This document shows positions 38,505-47,599 of a stretch of DNA of 64,000 bases, in pieces. Positions within the stretch are counted from its first letter, which is position 1, and each line of letters begins with the position of its first letter. Origin of the DNA: an uncultured Porphyromonadaceae bacterium (GTDB lineage Bacteria; Bacteroidota; Bacteroidia; Bacteroidales; Muribaculaceae); the NCBI GenBank assembly GCA_947177185.1, contig CAMWTJ010000003.1, positions 45,169-109,168 on the forward strand, read 5' to 3'. Both the position numbers and the translations under genes were made by a program. A model generated the notes under the pieces. The model did no database searches. It saw nothing but the letters and a program-made list of their open reading frames with translations, and was not told the origin of the DNA.

Positions 38505-39941
38505 ATGAAAGAATCTCTCGAACTATCGCAACAGCAGCGCCTGCAGCAGCGGCTTCACCCGGAGCAGATGCTCTACGGGCGCCTGCTCGAAATGTCGACG
38601 CCCGAAATCGAGGACGAGGTGCGGCGTGTTGTGGACGAGAACCCGGCTCTCACGGAAAGCCGCCCCGAATCGGCAGCGCAGGACGACAGCGACGGCGACG
38701 GCGGCGATTTCGCTGAAAGCGCCGAGCAACTGCAGCGTGCCGACTATGCCACGGACGACGATGTGCCCTTTCAGCGCGTCGGCACGCGCTCCTATGCAGG
38801 CGCTGCCGATTTCGACATGCCGGCGGCTGCTCCGGGCGAAACGCTGGCGGAAACGCTGAAGACGCAGCTGTCGGATTTCAGGCTGTCGGAGCAAGAGCGC
38901 GAAGTGGCCGAATACATCATAGACAATCTCGACGACAACGGCTATCTGACGCGCTCCGCTGCGGCTATGGCCGACGACATGAGCGCCACCACCGGCGCCG
39001 AGCACGACGCCGACGAGTTCCGGCGCATGCTCGACATCGTGCGCCGCCTGGAACCGGCCGGTGTAGGCGCCATCGACCTGCGCGACTGCATGCTGCTGCA
39101 GCTGTCGCGCCTTAAGCACGACGCACGCACACGCCTGGCCACCGAGATAGTAGAGCACCATTTCGACGCTTTTTCCAAGCGCCATGCAGAGCGGTTGCGG
39201 GCAGCGCTCGGCTGCGACGAGCGCGCCATGGCCGAAGCCATAGCTCTCATACAGACCCTCGACCCCAAGCCCGGAGGACACGCCGACAGCAGCGGCGACG
39301 CGCGCACGCGTTATATAGTGCCGGATTTCACGGTAGAGATGGACGCCGACGGACGCGCCACCATAGGCCTCACAAGCCGCACGCCCGAACTGGAGATTGA
39401 AGAATCGTTCGTGCCCGACGAGCGCATGGCCACGGCATCGCGACGCGAGCGCGAGGCGTATGCTTTCGTGCGCGCACGCCACGACGAGGCGCAGAGTTTC
39501 ATTAAGATGCTGAACGCGCGCGGCCGCACGCTCATGGCTGTGATGAAAGCCATAGTGGCGCGGCAGAAGGCTTTTTTCATGACAGCCGACCGCAGCACCA
39601 TACGCCCCATGATATTGCGCGACATATCTGCCGACACCGGCTACGACCTGAGTGTGATATCCCGCGCCACCGCCGGCAAGTATGTGGCCACACCGGCAGG
39701 CATATACCCGGTGAAGATGTTCTTCAACGAGAGCCCGTCGGACGGTTCCGACACGTCGTCGCCGGCGCTTGAGGAAAAAATCAAAAGCATAATCGAACAC
39801 GAGGACAAGAGCCGCCCGCTGAGCGACGAGGCCATACGCTCCGCTCTCGCCGCCGCAGGCTTCGACATAGCGAGGCGCACAGTGGCGAAATACCGCGAGA
39901 AGCTGGGGCTACCTGTGGCGCGCCTGCGCCGCGGTTTCTGA
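38505..39941 (+). CDS. rpoN: RNA polymerase sigma-54 factor
   Basis: LELSQQQRLQQRLHPEQM (AID), RRTVAKYREKLGLPVARLRR (RpoN-box variant); start re-assigned from 38454. Confidence 0.95.
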   Translation: MKESLELSQQQRLQQRLHPEQMLYGRLLEMSTPEIEDEVRRVVDENPALTESRPESAAQDDSDGDGGDFAESAEQLQRADYATDDDVPFQRVGTRSYAGAADFDMPAAAPGETLAETLKTQLSDFRLSEQEREVAEYIIDNLDDNGYLTRSAAAMADDMSATTGAEHDADEFRRMLDIVRRLEPAGVGAIDLRDCMLLQLSRLKHDARTRLATEIVEHHFDAFSKRHAERLRAALGCDERAMAEAIALIQTLDPKPGGHADSSGDARTRYIVPDFTVEMDADGRATIGLTSRTPELEIEESFVPDERMATASRREREAYAFVRARHDEAQSFIKMLNARGRTLMAVMKAIVARQKAFFMTADRSTIRPMILRDISADTGYDLSVISRATAGKYVATPAGIYPVKMFFNESPSDGSDTSSPALEEKIKSIIEHEDKSRPLSDEAIRSALAAAGFDIARRTVAKYREKLGLPVARLRRGF

Positions 39942-39989
39942 CACGGGCGACCGCACTCACAGCCCTCCCACACCACAGCATACCTACAA

Positions 39990-40640
39990 ATGGAAGCAAA
40001 CGACAACATCACGGCAAAACCCGGCGCTCTGCGCCGCACGGCGCAGATAGTGAGCGATGTGTTCTCGCCGCTGCTCGTGCCCACGTATTGCATGGCTATG
40101 GCCATGTGGATCACCCCGCTGCAGATATTGCCCGAGCGCACCCGTCTGGGGGCAACCTTGGGCGTGGCCGTAATCACTGCGGTGCTGCCGCTGTGCGTGC
40201 TGCTGGTGATGCACACCACCGGCCATGTGACCGACATGTGCCTGTCGCGCCGCCACGAGCGCACCGTGCCGATGCTCACAGCCATCGCGGCATACGTAGG
40301 AGCGGCAGTGTACCTGCATGTGCTCCATGCTCCCTACTGGCTGACGAGCTTCTTCACCGGCTCGGCCATAGCGGCCACGGTGGCGCTCATAATCAATTTT
40401 CAATGGAAAATCAGCGCCCACTCCATTGCTGTGGGCGGCATGGCCGGCATGATGCTGCGCCTTACCGAAAGCGGCCTTGCCACCGTCAACGCAATGATAT
40501 GGCTTACGGCCGTGATACTACTGGGCGGCATTGTAGGCTCGGCACGCCTTGTGCTCGAACGCCACACGGCGGGCCAGGTGTGTGCCGGCTGGCTGTTGGG
40601 CGCGGCATGCGTGTTCGCAGCCATGTGCATACATTTTTAG
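39990..40640 (+). CDS. PAP2-like integral membrane protein
   Basis: Multi-TM; SAHSIAVGG and SARLVLERHTAGQV resemble PAP2 motifs but are partly degenerate. Confidence 0.6.
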   Translation: MEANDNITAKPGALRRTAQIVSDVFSPLLVPTYCMAMAMWITPLQILPERTRLGATLGVAVITAVLPLCVLLVMHTTGHVTDMCLSRRHERTVPMLTAIAAYVGAAVYLHVLHAPYWLTSFFTGSAIAATVALIINFQWKISAHSIAVGGMAGMMLRLTESGLATVNAMIWLTAVILLGGIVGSARLVLERHTAGQVCAGWLLGAACVFAAMCIHF

Positions 40641-40703
40641 ATGTTATTTATGTCAGGGGGTGCGTAATGAATACCGCGCACCTTACAAAAAACTGCCACT
40701 GAA

Positions 40704-42317
40704 ATGAATAGAATCGACTACCGACGGCGCGCCACCACGACAGTGCGCGTAGGCAACATCAACATAGGAGGCGACAATCCCGTGCGCCTGCAGTCCATGA
40801 CCAACACCCCGACGCTGGACACAGCCGCCAGCGTGGAGCAGTGCGTAAGGCTGGCGGAAGCCGGCGCTGAGATAGTGCGCCTCACAGCGCAGGGCGTGGC
40901 GCACGCGCGCAATCTCGGCGAAATACGCCGCGAGCTGCGCGCACGCGGCGTTCAGACTCCTTTGGTGGCCGACATACATTTCAACCCCGCGGCAGCCTTC
41001 GCAGCCGCCGAGGAGGTGGAAAAGGTGCGTATCAACCCCGGCAATTTCGTCGACCCCGGACGTGTGTTCAAACACCTTGAATACACCGACGAAGAGTACG
41101 CCGCCGAGCTGCAGCGCCTTCGCGACAAACTGGTGCCGCTGCTCGAGCTGTGCCGCGAGCGCCACACGGCGCTGCGCATAGGCGTTAACCACGGCTCGCT
41201 CAGCGACCGCATCATGAGTCGCTATGGCGACACGCCTGCCGGCATGGTGGAATCGGCCATGGAATTTCTGCGCGTATGCCGCGACATCGACTTCACCGAC
41301 GTGGTGATAAGCATCAAGGCGTCGAACGTGCGCGTGATGACGGAAACCGTGCGCCGCCTTGTGGCGGCAATGGACGCCGAACACATGCATTTCCCCCTGC
41401 ACCTGGGCGTGACCGAAGCCGGCAATGAACTCGAAGGACGCATCAAGTCGGCCGTAGGCATTGGCTCGCTGCTCGTCGACGGCATCGGCGACACCATACG
41501 CGTGTCGCTCAGCGAAGACCCCGTAGCGGAGATTCCAGTAGCGCGCGCCATACGCGACTACATAGACCGCATAGCCGCCGCCGAGCCCACAGGCGCTGTG
41601 CCTGCCGAGGGCTTCGACCCGTTCTGCCCGTCGCGCCGCGTTTCGGAAGCCGTCGGAACCATTGGCGGTAACAACACGCCGGTGGCCATAGGAGTGGATT
41701 TTTCAGCCACGGAGTCGCTGCCTGAAGGCGTGGCTGTGGTGCAGGCCTCCGACGGCGCTGTCAACCCCATAGCCGACATACGCGCGCAGATGCACGCCAT
41801 GATGAGCCGCGGCGACCGCCGTCCGGCCATAATCCTGCGCCGATATCCGGCCGGCATGCCGGCCTCGCAGGTGACCGTGGAAGCAGCTATCGAGTTCGGC
41901 GCGCTGCTGCTCGACGGATTCGCCGACGGCATAGCCATCGACGCGCCGTCGCTGTCGGCCGACGAGCGTGCCGAGCTGTCGCTGGGCATCCTTCAGGCCA
42001 CACGCCTGCGCTTCACACGCACTGAATACATAGCGTGCCCCGGATGCGGGCGCACGCTCTTCGACCTGCAGCGCACACTGGCCGAAATCAAGCAGGCTAC
42101 CTCGCATCTCACAGGCCTGAAAATCGGCGTAATGGGCTGCATCGTGAACGGACCCGGCGAAATGGCCGACGCCGACTACGGCTACGTGGGTGCCGCCGCA
42201 GGCAATGTGAGCCTTTACCGCAACAAAGAGTGCGTGCTCAAGAACATCCCGGCACAGGAGGCCCTGCCACGGCTCATACAACTGATAAAGGACAACGGCG
42301 ACTGGCGCGATGCGTAG
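40704..42317 (+). CDS. ispG: (E)-4-hydroxy-3-methylbut-2-enyl-diphosphate synthase
   Basis: RRATTTVRVGNINIGGDNPVRLQSMTNT; CPGCGRTLFDLQ; MGCIVNGPGEMADADYGYVG. Confidence 0.96.
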   Translation: MNRIDYRRRATTTVRVGNINIGGDNPVRLQSMTNTPTLDTAASVEQCVRLAEAGAEIVRLTAQGVAHARNLGEIRRELRARGVQTPLVADIHFNPAAAFAAAEEVEKVRINPGNFVDPGRVFKHLEYTDEEYAAELQRLRDKLVPLLELCRERHTALRIGVNHGSLSDRIMSRYGDTPAGMVESAMEFLRVCRDIDFTDVVISIKASNVRVMTETVRRLVAAMDAEHMHFPLHLGVTEAGNELEGRIKSAVGIGSLLVDGIGDTIRVSLSEDPVAEIPVARAIRDYIDRIAAAEPTGAVPAEGFDPFCPSRRVSEAVGTIGGNNTPVAIGVDFSATESLPEGVAVVQASDGAVNPIADIRAQMHAMMSRGDRRPAIILRRYPAGMPASQVTVEAAIEFGALLLDGFADGIAIDAPSLSADERAELSLGILQATRLRFTRTEYIACPGCGRTLFDLQRTLAEIKQATSHLTGLKIGVMGCIVNGPGEMADADYGYVGAAAGNVSLYRNKECVLKNIPAQEALPRLIQLIKDNGDWRDA

Positions 42318-43581
42318 CAGACAGGACAATATTTCATATGCCACGCTGCCGTGCGGCATGCGTATGGTGCACATACACACTCCCGGAGCCGCCACGGCCA
42401 TAGCCGGTGTCACCGCACGCGTGGGAAGTCGCGACGACGGGCCTGACGCCCACGGCATAGCCCACATGGTGGAGCACAACATATTCAAAGGCACAGCCCG
42501 GCGCTCGTCGTGGCACATCATAAACCGTATGGAAGCTGTGGGCGGAGAGCTCAACGCCTACACCACGAAGGAAGAAACCGTGGTCTACAGCATCTATCCG
42601 GCGGGAAACACCGCACGCGCCGCCGAACTGATAGCCGACCTGGTGCAGAACTCGCAGTTTCCCGAACGTGAGTTCGAGAAAGAGCGACAGGTGATAGCCG
42701 ACGAGATAGACTCCTACCTGGACTCGCCGGCCGATGCTGTGTACGACGATTTCGACGACATGCTGTTCGCCGGCACTCCTTTGGGCCACAACATACTCGG
42801 GAGCAAGGCCGACATAGCCCGCATAGCGCCTGCCGACTGCCGCGCATGGATGCGCCGCCATTACACGTCGGACAATATGGTGGCCTTCTACAGCGGGCCG
42901 GAAAGTGCCGCCAGGGTGGCTGCCACTTTCGGGAGGCGCTTTGCCCCGTCCCGGACTGAAAACACAGCGGCGGCACAGGCTACGCCGAGGCCTGCGCAGC
43001 CTTTCGGCGAGCGACGCTGCATCCCCGGCTGCCATCAGGACCACAACATCATCGGAGCGCGTATCCCGGGCATGTTCGCTCCCGAGCGGCACACATTCGC
43101 CCTGCTGACCAACATACTCGGCGGCCCGGGCATGAATTCGCTGCTGAACGTGGCGCTCCGCGAGCGCCGCGGGCTGGTTTATGCCGTTGAGGCATCCACC
43201 GCGTGGTACACCGACTGCGGGGCTTTCACCGTGTACTTCGGCTGCGATCCCGCCGACACGGCCCGGTGCAGCAGGCTTGTGCGGCAGTGCATAGCCGGGG
43301 TGGCCGACGGAAGCGCCATCACCGACAGACGCCTCGAAATGGCCAAGCGTCAGTATCTGGGACAGCTCGTGGTGGCATCGGACAACCGCGAGAGCCGTGC
43401 CCTTTCGGTGGCGCGCGCCACTCTGTTCTGCGAGCGCGCAGCCACAGCCGACGAAACGCGCGCACGCATACAGTCCGTCACCGCAGCCGATTTGCGCGCT
43501 GCCGCCGCCGAGCTCGTGACGGCGTCGAGCCTCACACTCGGTCCGTGTGCGACTGAATCCGATGTGGAACCTTGGCACTAA
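42310..43581 (+). CDS. M16 family (insulinase-like) peptidase
   Basis: HGIAHMVEHNIFKGT (HxxEH) and GGPGMNSLLNVALRERRGLVY. Confidence 0.93.
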   Translation: MRSRQDNISYATLPCGMRMVHIHTPGAATAIAGVTARVGSRDDGPDAHGIAHMVEHNIFKGTARRSSWHIINRMEAVGGELNAYTTKEETVVYSIYPAGNTARAAELIADLVQNSQFPEREFEKERQVIADEIDSYLDSPADAVYDDFDDMLFAGTPLGHNILGSKADIARIAPADCRAWMRRHYTSDNMVAFYSGPESAARVAATFGRRFAPSRTENTAAAQATPRPAQPFGERRCIPGCHQDHNIIGARIPGMFAPERHTFALLTNILGGPGMNSLLNVALRERRGLVYAVEASTAWYTDCGAFTVYFGCDPADTARCSRLVRQCIAGVADGSAITDRRLEMAKRQYLGQLVVASDNRESRALSVARATLFCERAATADETRARIQSVTAADLRAAAAELVTASSLTLGPCATESDVEPWH

Positions 43582-43616
43582 CGCCACAGAACAATCGCCG
43601 GCTCTGAAACAAAAAC

Positions 43617-43653
43617 GACAGGCCGCGGATGCTTGGGCATCCGGCGGCCTGTC
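43617..43653. terminator. Bidirectional hairpin between convergent genes
   Basis: GACAGGCCGC GGATGC TTGG GCATCC GGCGGCCTGTC. Confidence 0.7.
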
Positions 43654-43679
43654 GGTCTTATGGCAAGCAGGCGCAGGCT

Positions 43680-44240
43680 TTATTCGTCGAAAGTCATTTC
43701 GTCGAAGCCTGCCGCGTCAAATTCGTCGGGGTTGAACTCGTCGTTGCCATAGAAATCGGCATCAAGATCGTCGATTCCGGCGGCGGCCACCTTGGCAGCC
43801 TTTGCGTCGATTTTAGCATCGAACTCGTCTATGTCGACAGTCTGTGCGGGCGGATTGCCGAGAGCAAGCGTGCACACGGGGTCTTTCAGCGTCTTGCCGG
43901 TGATAAGTTCGCGCATCTCGATGAAGAAATTGCGGTCGGTGAGATAATCGAAAGTAAAGAGCATTTTCTGCCCTTCGTCGTCTATGAAATCGCTAAGCAC
44001 GGAATCCTCCATGAGCCACACATCTTGATCGGAATCGGAGCCCATGTCCTCGAGGGTGATTTCCTTTTCTTTTTCCCAGTTGCGGTCGCAGAGGAAGAAG
44101 CTCGACATCTGGTTTTTGTCGAAGCCCACCGCGTCGCAAATGGCATTTTTGAGGTCGAGGAATGTGGCCTCGGCGTCTATTTTGATTTCACGTTTGAAGT
44201 TGTCTACTTCGTCTGAAACAATGCGGAAATTGAAAATCAT
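43680..44240 (-). CDS. pRiA4b ORF-3-like / 'IS1096 passenger TnpR family' protein
   Basis: MIFNFRIVSDEVDNFKREIKIDAEATFLDLKNAICDAVGFD ... FFLCDRNWEKEKEITL; no transposon features around it. Confidence 0.8.
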   Translation of the reverse strand: MIFNFRIVSDEVDNFKREIKIDAEATFLDLKNAICDAVGFDKNQMSSFFLCDRNWEKEKEITLEDMGSDSDQDVWLMEDSVLSDFIDDEGQKMLFTFDYLTDRNFFIEMRELITGKTLKDPVCTLALGNPPAQTVDIDEFDAKIDAKAAKVAAAGIDDLDADFYGNDEFNPDEFDAAGFDEMTFDE

Positions 44241-44406
44241 ATTATGTGAGGGTTATATCGGTATGATGCGGCTTCCGTGCGGAAATCCGATGCAAAGATA
44301 TTATTTAGAACGGAAATCATGAAATAAAACAAAGGAAATTTTGCCATAAAAATGCCGGCACAAATTGTGCATTGAGATTTTTGCTAACAGCAATGCTATT
44401 TTATCC

Positions 44407-44445
44407 GCAAATATTTGCAATATAGCGCCAAAATCAGTAATTTTG
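44407..44445 (+). promoter_or_regulatory. Promoter (TTTG-N20-TAATTTTG) overlapped by palindrome GCAAATATTTGC
   Basis: Palindrome 44407-44418, TTTG 44414-44417, TAATTTTG 44438-44445. Confidence 0.6.
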
Positions 44446-44498
44446 CAACATTATTGTTTTAAAAAATTACGAATCTAAAAATCGCACAATATATAACC

Positions 44499-44996
44499 AT
44501 GAACCGACAACAGTTCGACAAACTGGACCTGAACATCCTGAGCATGCTTTCGTCCAACGCGCGTAAACCCTATCTGGAAATAGCCCGAGAGTGCGGTGTG
44601 AGCGGCGCGGCCGTGCATCAGCGTATACAGCGTCTTACAGCGTCGGGTGTGATTCAAGGTTCGGAATGTATAGTAAATCCTGCGGCTGTGGGCTATGAAA
44701 CGTGCGCCTACGTAGGCTTCTATCTTCGCGACCCTGCGCAGTTCAACCACGTGATTTCCGAGCTGCGCAAGATACCTGAAGTGGTGGAGTGCCATTTCAC
44801 CACCGGGCAGTATGATATATTTGTCAAGCTCTACGCCCACAACAACGACCACCTGCTGACAATACTCCAGGACCAGATACAGGCCCTCGGACTGGCACGC
44901 ACGGAAACCATGGTATCCTTCAAGGAGGCCTTCCGCCGTCAGGTGCCGGTGGGAGGAAACACGTGCGGCGCCAACGACTCCAAACAGCAAGCGTAA
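44499..44996 (+). CDS. Lrp/AsnC family transcriptional regulator
   Basis: FDKLDLNILSMLSSNARKPYLEIARECGVSGAAVHQRIQRLTASGVI. Confidence 0.95.
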   Translation: MNRQQFDKLDLNILSMLSSNARKPYLEIARECGVSGAAVHQRIQRLTASGVIQGSECIVNPAAVGYETCAYVGFYLRDPAQFNHVISELRKIPEVVECHFTTGQYDIFVKLYAHNNDHLLTILQDQIQALGLARTETMVSFKEAFRRQVPVGGNTCGANDSKQQA

Positions 44997-45008
44997 GGCA
45001 CGTCCGTC

Positions 45009-46094
45009 ATGGTGATAGAAGCTATAGATGTGCCCGGCGCGCACGGGCACAGCAGGCCTGCTGTGATAGCCGGCCCCTGCAGCGCCGAGAGCGAGGAGCA
45101 GATGATGTTTGTGGCAATGGCGCTCCGCGAGGCCGGAGTGGGTGTGCTACGTGCGGGAGCCTGGAAGCCGCGCACCAAGCCCGGCGGCTTTGAAGGCTAT
45201 GGCGAGGCGGCGCTGCCGTGGATAGTGCGCGCTGCGCGCTCGTGCGGCATGCTGTCGGCCACGGAGGTGGCCACTGCCGCGCATGTGAATGCCGCTATCG
45301 AAGCCGGCATCGACATGCTGTGGCTGGGCGCACGCACCACCGCCAACCCGTTTGCCGTGCAGGAAATAGCCGACACGCTGAAAGCGTGCGGACGCAACGT
45401 GCCCGTACTTGTAAAGAATCCTGTGAGCCCCGACCTCGAGCTTTGGCTGGGTGCCATAGAGCGGCTCAGCGCAGCCGGCATGACACGGCTGGCTGCCGTG
45501 CACCGCGGCTTCGGAGCGTATGGCGAGAATTATTATCGCAACGCGCCGCTGTGGAGAGTGCCGATAGAGCTGCACAGGCGTGTGCCTGAGCTTCCGCTGC
45601 TGTGCGACCCGAGCCACATAGCCGGACGCCGAGAAATCGTGGGAGAAGTGGCCCAGGAGGCCATGGACATGGGTTTCGACGGGCTGATGGTAGAGGTGCA
45701 CTGCTGCCCGGAAACGGCGCTGAGCGACGCCCGCCAGCAGTTGACTCCGCAGGCGTTCGCCGATATGCTCCGCAGCCTCACGCTGCGCTCGGGTGCCGAA
45801 GCGGCGCCGGGCATGGACGCGCTGCGCGAAGAGATAGACCGCATCGACGACCGCCTGCTCGCACTGCTCGCCGAACGCATGCGCGTGAGCGACTCCATCG
45901 GGCGCTGCAAACAGGCCGCCGGAATCCCGGTTGTGCAACCTGCGCGCTACCGCGAGCTTATAGACCGCCGGTGCGCTCAGGCTGCCGAGCAGGGACTGAA
46001 CCCGGAATTCGTGCGCGCAGTGCTCGCTGCCGTGCATGAGGAAAGCGTAGCGCGTCAGCTCGCCATAGTCAACAGCCGCGGAGAAACCGAATAA
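45009..46094 (+). CDS. Bifunctional 3-deoxy-7-phosphoheptulonate synthase / chorismate mutase type II
   Basis: VIAGPCSAESEEQMM...GVLRAGAWKPRTKPGGFEG plus C-terminal MDALREEIDRIDDRLLALLAERM. Confidence 0.94.
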   Translation: MVIEAIDVPGAHGHSRPAVIAGPCSAESEEQMMFVAMALREAGVGVLRAGAWKPRTKPGGFEGYGEAALPWIVRAARSCGMLSATEVATAAHVNAAIEAGIDMLWLGARTTANPFAVQEIADTLKACGRNVPVLVKNPVSPDLELWLGAIERLSAAGMTRLAAVHRGFGAYGENYYRNAPLWRVPIELHRRVPELPLLCDPSHIAGRREIVGEVAQEAMDMGFDGLMVEVHCCPETALSDARQQLTPQAFADMLRSLTLRSGAEAAPGMDALREEIDRIDDRLLALLAERMRVSDSIGRCKQAAGIPVVQPARYRELIDRRCAQAAEQGLNPEFVRAVLAAVHEESVARQLAIVNSRGETE

Positions 46095-46110
46095 GAGCCG
46101 GCTCCGGGCG

Positions 46111-47442
46111 TCATACTTTGGGCAGGCGGCTGCCGCCGTTGAGCATGAGTTCGGAGTCGTAGCGGTTCATGTGGTCGATAAGTCCGCTGAGCCAGCGAGA
46201 ATACGCATCGTAGTCGTCGAGCGGGCGTCGGGCAACACCGCTTTCAGCAGCCGCGCGCGCCACGGCCACGGCCACCACGGGCAGCAGACGCTTGTCGAAC
46301 GGCTTCGGCAATATATATTTGGGACCGAACTCGAGCTGCTTGTCGGGATACAGCCTGCGCAGGGCATCTGTGGCAGGCTCGCGTGTGAGCGCAGCCACGG
46401 CGCGTGCAGCCGCCAGTTTCATCGCCTCGTTGATTTCAGAGGCGTCGCAGTCGAGCGCTCCGCGGAATATGTAGGGGAAGCCGAGCACATTGTTTATCTG
46501 ATTGGAGAAATCGCTGCGACCGGTGGCGAATATAAGGTCGGTGCGTGTCGCGAGGGCCAGGTCGTGGTCTATTTCAGGATTGGGATTGGCAAGTGCGAAC
46601 ACTATGGGCTTCGGAGCCATAGAGAGCAGCATGTCGGGAGTCATCACGTCGGCTACGGACAGGCCCAGGAACACATCGGCACCGACGAGAGCGTCGGCGA
46701 GTGTATGCAGGTCGCGGTCTGTTGCAAATTCCAGCTTGGAGCCGGATAGTCCGGGACGGTCGGCGCGCAGCACCCCCTTGCTGTCGCACATCACGATATT
46801 GTTTCGCCGCACACCCAGGGCCATATACAGGCGCGTGCATGCTATGGCGGCAGCTCCGGCGCCGTTGACCACAAGGCGTATTTCGGCTATGTCCTTGCCT
46901 TGAATGTCGAGCGCATTGAGAAGCGCCGCGGCAGAAATGATGGCTGTGCCGTGCTGGTCGTCGTGCATCACAGGTATGTCGCACTCCTCGCGCAGCCGCC
47001 GTTCGATTTCAAAGCACTCCGGCGCCTTGATATCCTCCAGATTTATGCCTCCGAAAGTAGGTGTCATGGCTTTCACCGCAGCTATGAACGCCTCGGGGTC
47101 GGCGGCGTCGAGCTCGATGTCGAAAGCGTCGAGGCCGGCGAAGATTTTAAACAGCAGAGCCTTGCCTTCCATCACGGGTTTAGCGGCAAGCGGGCCTATG
47201 TTGCCGAGGCCGAGCACCGCGGTGCCGTTGCTTATTACGGCCACCAGGTTGGAGCGCCCCGTGAGAGTGCGCACTGCCGACGGGTCGTCCTTGATGGCCA
47301 GACACGGATATGCCACGCCGGGCGAATACGCCAACGAGAGGTCCTGAGGGTTGCTATACGGCTTTGTGGGTATTACAGCGATTTTTCCGGGATGCGGATA
47401 CTGGTGATATCGCAGAGCTTTTTCTTTTAACGAGTCGTTCAT
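46111..47442 (-). CDS. Malic enzyme (catalytic and NAD(P) domains only)
   Basis: [47 protein letters not shown]; 443 aa, no phosphotransacetylase-like tail. Confidence 0.94.
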   Translation of the reverse strand: MNDSLKEKALRYHQYPHPGKIAVIPTKPYSNPQDLSLAYSPGVAYPCLAIKDDPSAVRTLTGRSNLVAVISNGTAVLGLGNIGPLAAKPVMEGKALLFKIFAGLDAFDIELDAADPEAFIAAVKAMTPTFGGINLEDIKAPECFEIERRLREECDIPVMHDDQHGTAIISAAALLNALDIQGKDIAEIRLVVNGAGAAAIACTRLYMALGVRRNNIVMCDSKGVLRADRPGLSGSKLEFATDRDLHTLADALVGADVFLGLSVADVMTPDMLLSMAPKPIVFALANPNPEIDHDLALATRTDLIFATGRSDFSNQINNVLGFPYIFRGALDCDASEINEAMKLAAARAVAALTREPATDALRRLYPDKQLEFGPKYILPKPFDKRLLPVVAVAVARAAAESGVARRPLDDYDAYSRWLSGLIDHMNRYDSELMLNGGSRLPKV

Positions 47443-47534
47443 AGGATTATTTCAATTTTCAATTTATGTTAAACGCAAAAACCGTGCCATATGTTGCCAT
47501 GACACGGTGGATTTCGTACCTTACGGCAGAATTA

Positions 47535-47571
47535 TGTAAAAAACGGAAGACTCGCGCGGAGTCTTCCGTTT
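47535..47571 (-). terminator. Rho-independent terminator for the lipoprotein/TonB receptor operon
   Basis: Perfect 13-bp AAACGGAAGACTC/GAGTCTTCCGTTT stem; the minus strand continues TTTT into TTTACATAA. Confidence 0.9.
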
Positions 47572-47599
47572 CTGTTTGTAAGCTGATACAGTCCGATTG

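Noticed and set aside
43680-44240. Possible mobile element because of the IS1096/TnpR family name
   Set aside because: No transposase, inverted repeats or target duplication nearby.
46111-47442. Truncated malic enzyme pseudogene
   Set aside because: The C-terminal phosphotransacetylase-like domain is absent, but catalytic and cofactor domains are complete, and single-domain malic enzymes are common.
47480-47506. ACCGTG...CACGGT inverted repeat as a second small RNA
   Set aside because: Short 6-bp stem with a long loop, no good promoter; too weak to call.
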